NCBI RefSeq assembly: GCF_030272615.1
Contig: NC_081413.1
Coordinates: forward strand, 558,211,136 to 558,275,135
Origin: Cryptomeria japonica
Taxonomy: Eukaryota; Streptophyta; Pinopsida; Cupressales; Cupressaceae
Direction: 5' to 3'
DNA: 64,000 bases
Shown: positions 56,901-64,000 of the stretch, in pieces
Numbering within the stretch: position 1 is the first letter of the stretch
Layout: every line of letters starts with the position of its first letter
The notes under the pieces: model-generated
Database searches by the model: none
What the model saw: the letters and a program-made list of their open reading frames with translations, nothing else
What the model was told of the DNA's origin: nothing
Position numbers and translations under genes: made by a program

Positions 56901-57690
56901 ATCTACTTTTAGCTGAACACTTGACTTTTAAAAAAAAAATTCTTTCTAGCTTTTTGTATATTTTGAGGATTCTAAATTCACGAAGATAAGTTGTTTTCTT
57001 CCTATAGTAAAGCCCTTCTTCGTCTGTTTTATTTAGCTTTCTCTGCTTTAATTTTTGTAAAGCCGAGAAGATTATTTTGGTCTATAAAAAAGATCTTGGG
57101 TGCATAACTTAGTAGAAGCAAAAAATATAGAATGTGGAAGAATAGTGTTCGAGTGTAATTCAGTTTCAGTTTAATAATTGATAGCTTTTAAGTGTTTATA
57201 TTTTTTATTTTCAGCAGTGTGTATTTGCAGGTTATTGTACTCAGGATTGTTGTTTACATTGTAGTTTGAATTTGCAGTCAGGATTATTTTTCTGAGTGCA
57301 GAAACTGCTTACCGTGGTCTGAATTTTAAGTTTTAACTGTTGGTAGTTACGGATGCAGTTATATTTTTTTAATCGATTTTAAAAGATTTTATTAATTGCA
57401 TGTGCATCTCTAGAATTTACATTGAGCACAAATTTCAGGAATTTTTTTTAGTCTTCTTAGTTTTCAATTAATGTTCAGGAAGCTGATAGATGTAAGTCAA
57501 TAGAATATAAGCAAAACATCTTGGAAGTTTGTTTAACCATCTTGCTAGTCTATATTTCTGTTCTTTCAAGTTCTTGACCTGCTTTGGTTATTTGTGGACA
57601 TTAATATATATTATAAGGTCTTTCTTTCTTTCTTTTTTATAACTGTTGTATGTACGCCCCTTACATTATATTTCCTGATAGCTCATGTTC
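53902..57690 (+). other. Probable first intron of the DEUBAD gene, containing TE scraps
   Basis: AT-rich sequence with a copia remnant (separate entry). Open stretches at 55,392-55,649 (minus) and 55,846-56,268 (plus, 140 codons) resemble no family I know and are probably chance or very old TE remains. Confidence 0.4.
56425..56810 (+). pseudogene. Copia RT/RNase H remnant in the leader intron
   Basis: One frame reads KSIQGVSIPQSHLIVAKHVLRYLKSTCAHIL, the copia segment after RT. About 100 bases later QFADILTKPLAKGKFEILRERLG, the end of copia RNase H, is split by a one-base shift in LTKP-LAKG near 56,745. The RNase H middle is deleted. It lies in the same direction as the host gene. Confidence 0.8.
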
Positions 57691-57807
57691 AGCTTCCCCT
57701 GGATGATAATCAGATGGATTGAAGACTCAAACTGCAAATTTATTGCTGAGTAGGGACTCACGAAAAATTCCATTGGTGTTTGCTTAGTGGGATATACAAG
57801 AGAGGAA

Positions 57808-59722
57808 ATGGTAGCTGGTCAGCAAAAGAGGCCATTGACTAATATTTGTGCTATTTCAAATAATGGTGACGAAGAGTTTTCTTCAGAAAAGAGAAAAATC
57901 AATATAGTGCTCTCTAAATGGTTTCAAACAATGAGACCTCATATTGCTCTAGAATGGGATGATACACAAATGAAGGCAGTGGCTCGAAAGGGACAAGTGG
58001 GAATCACATGGAGGCACCTTTTACCTTTTTATGGACCATCTCCACATCATTCTTGCATGGATTTGGCTGATGTGTTTACTATTCCAGAGGAATTGTACGA
58101 ACTGAAGGATCTGAAGGATGTTTTTACGTATGAGGTTAGCTATGATTTTGTTTCCTTAAAATAGCATTTTTATTTTATTCTCATGTTTTGACACTGGAAA
58201 TATGCATTATGTACTTTGATTGGATCTAAGCAATTAAAAGATGGACAGGTTTGGCAATCATGCTTTTCAGATTCAGAACGGAAGCTTCTTTCTGAGTTCC
58301 TTCCCAAAGGATTTGATGCAGAAATAGTTGTACAATCCTTACTTCTTGGTCACAATTTTCATTTTGGAAATCCGTTCATTGGTTGGTATGTAAATCTAAA
58401 TATATGATTATGCCTATTATACTTTTAGTTACTTTTAATAAATTAAAATCGTTTGCCCTAATACTTACTTTATAACCAATAGTACTTTGTTAGTCCAACT
58501 GATCCATTTTAGTTATATCTTGAATTTAAATTCATTCATCTCACTTATCTTAGCTATATCATTAGTCTATGTTTGATTTGTTTGAAGGATTTATCACTCA
58601 TCTGACATTAGTAGTGTTGTTATTAGGAACAGTATTTGCTTTGATAAATTCAATTTTCCCATTGGTCTTTTCTTCCAAATTCAGCAAATCATGTGATTGT
58701 TATATATCGTTCATAACTTTATAAATTCGCTGAAATATCTGTTTTAAAAAATGTGTCCCCCTTTACATCAAAGGCAATTACACACTGTGATGTAAAAGGG
58801 TAGACTTGCATTGATTTAAATATTCTTATGAAACAATTATGCAATGTGATGAGACTGGAATGCTGTTTTAGGGATCAGAAGACAATCTTAAAATGGTAAT
58901 CCTGCTCTCGTAATGTATGTTTAATCATGTACTTTTGTTACCTTTCTTTTTCTCTAAGATTCCAGTCTCCTTTGCTTCTTTTGCTGAAGTTATCTGTTGA
59001 CTAGTTTTGATTATAAAACAAACACGCAGTATGCAATTTTTTTTTTTAATTCTTTGGAGAGGAGTGCTGGACTAAAAATAGTGTGGAAGCTTAGTATAAG
59101 GAAAATGAACCATGTAATAAGGAAACATAGGTATTCGGGGATTTGAAATCACTTTTGGAGGTGTTGATCATCCCTTGTGATTGCTTAGTATTTTGATAAT
59201 TCATCATCCTGGAAGATTACAACAAATGTGTCCATTTGTCAGTCATGTTCTTTACTTATAGAGCCCAGATACGAAGAATTTTGTGAAGTTTCTCTCTGCA
59301 TATTGCATCAGTGACTGCAGATTGTATTACAAATTATATTCAACTTAGAACTGGTGTTGACTGACTTTGATATTTTAAGCTATGCTTTTTGCTTGCAGGT
59401 CGTCGTTGCTTTGCAGTGGTGGTATGCATCCAGATGCAATTCGTTTAAGTGAGGCTGAGTTAAGAGCTAACAAGAAAGTGTACTATTCTGAAGTTCGAAA
59501 ATATCATAACAAGTAAGTTGTTTGTGCTTTTCTATATGCATTTTTTCTTATTTTACTTGGTGTTCTTGTTTAAATGTCTAAATGTTAAGCAAGGCTTACA
59601 AAATGTTAGCATAACAGCAAAGTTATGATTTTCTGTGTCAGCATGCTTGAGACTTTGCAGATGTGGAGGGAAGCCTGGCAGAATTGCAGGAATCCTGAAA
59701 TGGAGTTGCCCGATAGAAAATG
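57808..59722 (+). CDS. NFRKB-like DEUBAD-domain protein, 5' four coding exons (partial gene)
   Basis: Exons are 57,808-58,134, 58,249-58,385, 59,399-59,512 and 59,642-59,722, about 219 codons so far. Donors are GTTAGC, GTATGT, GTAAGT and GTAGTT, each intron ends in AG, and the frames join (phases 0, 2, 2, then 2). ATG at 57,808 gives MVAGQQKRP, like the MAADQ-type start of plant homologues. Residues 45-75 (IALEWDD, VGITWRHLLPF) precede the DEUBAD domain: VFTIPEELYELKDLKDVFTYEVW, ERKLLSEFLPKGFDAEIVVQSLL, NFHFGNPF, SGGMHPDAI, YYSEVRKYHNNMLETLQ. In animals NFRKB belongs to the INO80 chromatin remodeller and its DEUBAD inhibits the deubiquitinase UCH37. A nuclear chromatin role is inferred. No stop codon ends exon 4, so the gene continues past it. 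Confidence 0.88.
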
Positions 59723-62098
59723 GTAGTTTTTCTCAGATAATCTGTATTTGTTGGGTCCTTGTTCTATGTGTCTGCAATTATATATAGTTATGATGTTTAT
59801 TGGAAGTACACCATAAAAGCATGTATTAGTGCTGGAGCAACACAGAATATGTGGATGCTTCTGTAGATGATATATTTATTTTAGGTCATTTATTGTAGCA
59901 ATAATCACTTTTTTGCCATGATCTTAACTTTTGCGGAAGGAGTTCCTACTTGAAGGTTTTTTTATCTTTTATAAAGTCACAAGTAACTGTTGCATGGTTT
60001 ATATTACCCAAGTAAAATTCATCTGTATGGCCATCTTTTTGGAGCACCTAGGAAAACAACCTGCAGACCAAAAAACACTTAACAATGCAAAGAGAAGCAA
60101 TTGCAATGATGCTATTTCACCAATGTGAGAAAATGTAATGAGATGATGAAGTAATTACAATGATAAAAAATCTCGAATATATAGCGAAGGTGTGATGAGT
60201 TATGAACTACCAGCTCGCCAACTACCTACAACAAAAATTAAATGCACTATGAAGTTATGGACATTATTAAATACTATGTAACTAATATTGAATAATGTGA
60301 TATGTTGGCCACCTAAGTAAACTTAAGTGTATTTGAGTGGAATATTACCACATTCACACCAACAGGCCCTCTTAAGTGCAACTTAGGGAGTGAAATTATT
60401 ATGCAATATGAGATGCTAGATGGGTCTCTTACATATGGAGAAAAGGAGAAAAACCTATGGGAGCAAACTCCTTTCCAAAAGAGAGAACTTGAATGAGGAG
60501 GAAGCATGTACCAAGGCCTATTGAGCAGGTGAAGTGACAAGTTGCAAGTGGTTCTTAAAGTTGGCTAGAATAACTGGCTGCTATGCATCTAGTAATGCTT
60601 AGGGTGGGACTTTGGGGAGTGCGAAACAAAATTTTAGCAAAAGGGAAGGATCTTGGCGTTTGAGGATCACCAAGAGGAAAGTATGAGTGTTTGAAAACAT
60701 ATGAAGTCCAAATTTGTTGTTTTATTGAGATAGGTGTTATAAAAGAATTAGGTGGAGGGAGTTAGGAGTAATAGGGCCTTGGTGTTGATGGAGGATTGTT
60801 TCCATGGCATGTGCCTTAATTTAATTTTCTATAGGAAACAAACAACATTAAGGTTAGCAGTGATGATACTCTGAAAGCAATATGTATTGTCAAATTCTAT
60901 TAGATGTGCTATCTAGTTTAGTAGCACATGGGGAAAAAAATTCTCTAGAAAAGAGCATAGCATGAGAAACAATTGATATCATCCTTTAAATGGCTTCAAA
61001 ACAGATAGAGATGAAAGTGCATGCAAATGGACATTTTTCCTGGAAATGATTTCAAAAACATATATAGACATGAAAGTGCATGCACGAGAGCAAGGAATTG
61101 ATAAGAAAGGTTTCCTATTGTTTGGCTTGGAAGCAACACATAAAAAGGCATAACAGGGATGCGTGAGTCAAATTCTAGTCAGTTAATATGTCAACACAAT
61201 ATCACAGCTTAAGGAGTCTGAAAACTAGTATGAATTTGAAGTGTGGAAAAAAAATTAATAGAAACAATATTAAATAAGAATGTGAAGAGTAAGATCAAGT
61301 TGTCTTGTGGCAAGATAAACCAAATAAGCAAGTGTGAGTCAAGTCAAATTACAAGAAGTTGTTCCTACCACCAGGATGTAGATGGAAGATATTTGAGTTA
61401 TATATTGGTATGAAGTCCAAATCAATAAGAACACTGAGACACAACATCCCCAGGAGGAGGAAGATTTAAAGCTTATTGAATTACATTTTCGGCAAGTTAG
61501 CTGTCCTGCAATAAGAGAAATGACACCATCTAGTCCATTAAGAATAAAGAAGAAAGCAGAATCAAGTTAAATTTTTGCCCCAAGTATGATAAATCAGGAG
61601 GATTGATATTGACATTATCTCATTTGGAAAATTGAAAATTTGGGACCAGATTATTGAAGGTAAAAAGAAGAGACTTTACATGTTTTTTGAACCAGGTACA
61701 TTATATGGCAAACAAAAGTGCTAAGGGATTCAGTCAGGAAGTGCTCAAATGGTCAAATTGGCATTGCACGGATTTGGAAATTTAGCATATTGCAACAGGA
61801 TGCAATTTCTTGTCTTGTAACATACTCTGTTGTTGGAATTACATGCTCATTCCAAGCAACGTCGTTTTTATCAAAAAAATTAGAAGATTAATCAACCACA
61901 TATCCCTCATTTTCACCACAACAATTACTGGGTATTAGGCATTCTAAAAGCTCCCTTACCAATGATCCAGATGAAACAAAAGAACGTTAGCAACAACATA
62001 AGTGTATACTCTGTTACCGGGTATTGCCAGTAAAGCTCTGGTACTGGTACATGTACGACACGAGTACAAGTACAGTTCTGGTATGGCTCTGTCTAAGC
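59723..62098 (+). other. Long intron or 3' flank of the DEUBAD gene
   Basis: No further exon with the required phase (one base, then a coding frame continuing after KW) is recognisable. The sequence is AT-rich with stops in all frames and no clear TE motif. Plant relatives have long C-terminal exons, so either the intron runs beyond the window or the gene is truncated. Confidence 0.45.
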
Positions 62099-62181
62099 CC
62101 AGGGTACTGCCAGGCACCTGGGTTCATTGTGGGTCCTTCTGTGAAGGACCTGCTGAACCAGGGCACCTAGGTAGTACTTGG
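62099..62181. other. Imperfect fold-back structure with a perfect inner hairpin
   Basis: The 27-base arms at 62,099-62,125 and 62,155-62,181 are imperfect inverted repeats (GAACC...AGTAC...GG). Between them GGTCCTTC-TGT-GAAGGACC (62,132-62,150) is a perfect 8-base-pair hairpin. The surroundings (62,000-62,210) are GC-richer than the flanks and rich in GTACTGGTAC-type words. It could be a small fold-back or MITE-like element or an RNA hairpin. Confidence 0.5.
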
Positions 62182-62493
62182 TGCTGTACCCAAGCGTAGT
62201 TTGATACATTATAAGCTTAGTTTCACTCTCCTCCATTTTGGGCATGCCATTTCCTTTATCCATCCAGTCCCATCTGTATCATAACTTTTTAACAGCATTT
62301 TATATCATATTATGCCAGCAAGCAAGCAATTAAATATCATTTCAGTTGCATTTGTGAGCTGTACCTGTGAACACAGTGTTAGTAAACTTTATATCAGCAT
62401 TAATGAGATTGATTTCAGTTGTGATTTACATTATGCATATGTAGCAGCTGTTTGTTTATGTTTTGTGGAATCACTTTCCTTGTATTGACCCAG

Positions 62494-62612
62494 CTTCTGC
62501 ACTTGACACAGCTAGTGGGAATGTCAATGTAATTGATTGTGGTTCAAATGAAATTGAACCAAATGTTGATGTTTATCTTGATTCTTCTGGTGAAAAAGAA
62601 TGTGAATATTAA
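62494..62612 (+). other. Possible terminal exon or coding remnant
   Basis: After CCCAG an open frame of about 40 codons (ALDTASGNVNVID ... SSGEKECEY) ends in TAA at 62,610-62,612. Its phase does not fit directly to exon 4 of the DEUBAD gene, so an intermediate exon would be needed. The composition is protein-like but I recognise no family. It could also be a transposase remnant. Confidence 0.25.
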
Positions 62613-64000
62613 ATATCAATTGTAATTTGAATATGAGGTATTATAATATTCTATATTATATATGTATACCCAAATTAGCAACTAGAGTATATAGCCTAAA
62701 ATTCTGGTGAAATCTGGTAAGATACTTCTTAGCTTTGTTGAGAGCCTCAGACTATTGTTCATTAATATTTTTACAAACGAATCTATACATTACCCAAAAC
62801 AATCTGCAGATGTTCATAGGAAATCCAATGCTCAAGAATAAGCTATTCACTCAAGTTTTTGTAAGTTATGAAGCTGCAAGATTAGACATTTTATTTATTT
62901 CTTTCTAAATAGCGAATGATGCATCCCAGCTTCACACGAGCGTTCTAATTCTAAATAAATATATACAGGATACATTGATACTACTACAAGAGCAACTTGG
63001 ATATTTGATGCAAGACAAGATCTACCCTCTTCTCTCCACTTTGAAAACTCAAAAACACAAATAAAACACTCTCTGTTTATTGATTGCAACAATGAGATAC
63101 AATTTTATTTACATCAAACTCAGTCTGCAAACACTTTATTTACAATTAAGGCTTTCCAGTGTTCTCTCTTTCTTACTCTCTGCATAACATAACGTTTCCT
63201 TTGTTTTATCCTCAACTCTGCACAATTATTAACTGCAGTTCAATGTTTCCCCTCTATCCTCTGTTGTTCCACACTCGTCATTGGGGTCAATTCTCTTAGA
63301 TTCATGAGCTCCCTTTCTCCTCTATATGCCAATTCTTCTCTCTAATTGAGCCGCCCTTATTCTGCTACTTTCCTCACACAAGCTTGCTTTTCCATACTCT
63401 CGGCCTTCTCTTACTCCTACGAAGCCCTTGATTCCACCTGAAGACTTTCAATTTAGAAGGGTTTTCTCTTATCCGCAAGAGCATTGTATACTTATCAATG
63501 TAAGGATCAAGAGATCGAGCCTTTCCAAAGTTCAGAGGCGTTTCATTATTCCTTCCAATGGCTACTTCTTACAATATGTCTATTACAGCACTCACTAGCA
63601 AAAGACAGATTCATGGATATCTGAACCTTGTTTCATAACTCTCATTTTACAGGACGTGAAGCTACTGGCAAGGTCGTGGAAACTAGTTTACACCTGACAA
63701 ATGCTTTTTCTTAAAAACTTTACAAGGCATATCCATTTTGTGCAGTTATGTCGAACAATTCTATGTTTCCACATTTTACATACACATCTACCAAGCAGCT
63801 GCAACTTTGACAAAAGACTCATGACCAAATCTACATTTTAAACTTTAGTTACTTTACCTTTCACCCTTCACTGTCATGGTCAAACTTCCTCAAAGTTGAA
63901 AGAGAGATGCCACGACAAACTAAAACTGAAGAAACAAACTGAAAACATGTTTTTGGTTGGTGCTGATTGTGGATATGCTCAGGTGCTCCTACACCAATAT
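62613..64000. other. Right end of the window, no recognised features
   Basis: AT-rich, with CT-rich stretches near 63,140-63,420. No supported gene, repeat or RNA. A TTTTACAG acceptor-like site near 63,650 is followed by only a short open frame. Confidence 0.4.

Noticed and set aside
62002-62199. 65-codon plus-strand frame
   Set aside because: It lies across the fold-back structure and has no recognisable domain; openness follows from local GC content.

Overview
The window looks like nuclear DNA of a land plant with a large, repeat-rich genome, most likely a gymnosperm. This is inferred from nested long-terminal-repeat (LTR) retrotransposons, a plant-type spliced gene with GT-AG introns, and a probable multi-kilobase leader intron. 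I see no rRNA, tRNA or CRISPR and nothing bacterial.

Positions 1-47,094 are a nest of Ty3/gypsy elements of Tat type, identified by a second, archaeal-type RNase H after the reverse transcriptase. Element E1 (plus strand) runs from a 5' LTR cut by the window start to a 3' LTR at 23,186-24,650. A different element, B (7,450-14,235, minus strand, ATAAT duplication on both sides), has inserted into E1's gag-pol. B has a tRNA-iMet-type primer site and copia/Sirevirus-like polypurine tracts. It carries a coiled-coil/zinc-knuckle ORF and two further ORFs but no polymerase. Right of E1 lies a truncated minus-strand LTR of the same family (24,651-25,732), then element H (plus strand), whose pol starts mid-RT at 25,733 and whose 3' LTR begins at 45,909. 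H is split by element E2 (29,235-41,438, minus strand, GCTAT duplication). E2 keeps part of gag but has lost all of pol.

The most interesting content is shared by E1, H and E2. Each carries, between pol (or its deletion point) and the 3' LTR and on the opposite strand, a gene for a plant mobile domain (PMD) protein with an acidic/glycine-rich linker and a conserved tail. In E1 and H this antisense gene has a 25-codon first exon ending at a GT donor, a phase-0 intron and a second exon starting with GAG. E2 has the same layout with a decayed start and donor. The intron holds arrays of a short motif. In E1 the motif is TAGCGCAT, and the same octamer array also flanks the core of the gag leader, in the sense direction of each gene. 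E2 has arrays at the same leader positions but with a different unit.

Positions 48,470-51,161 hold a decayed copia element with a probable 3' LTR. From about 53,500 the sequence becomes gene-like: a promoter-like segment with TATA box, a probable leader exon, a long first intron holding another copia scrap, then four coding exons (57,808-59,722) of a DEUBAD-domain protein related to NFRKB, an INO80-complex subunit. The gene continues beyond what I can recognise, and no later coding exon is certain before the window ends.
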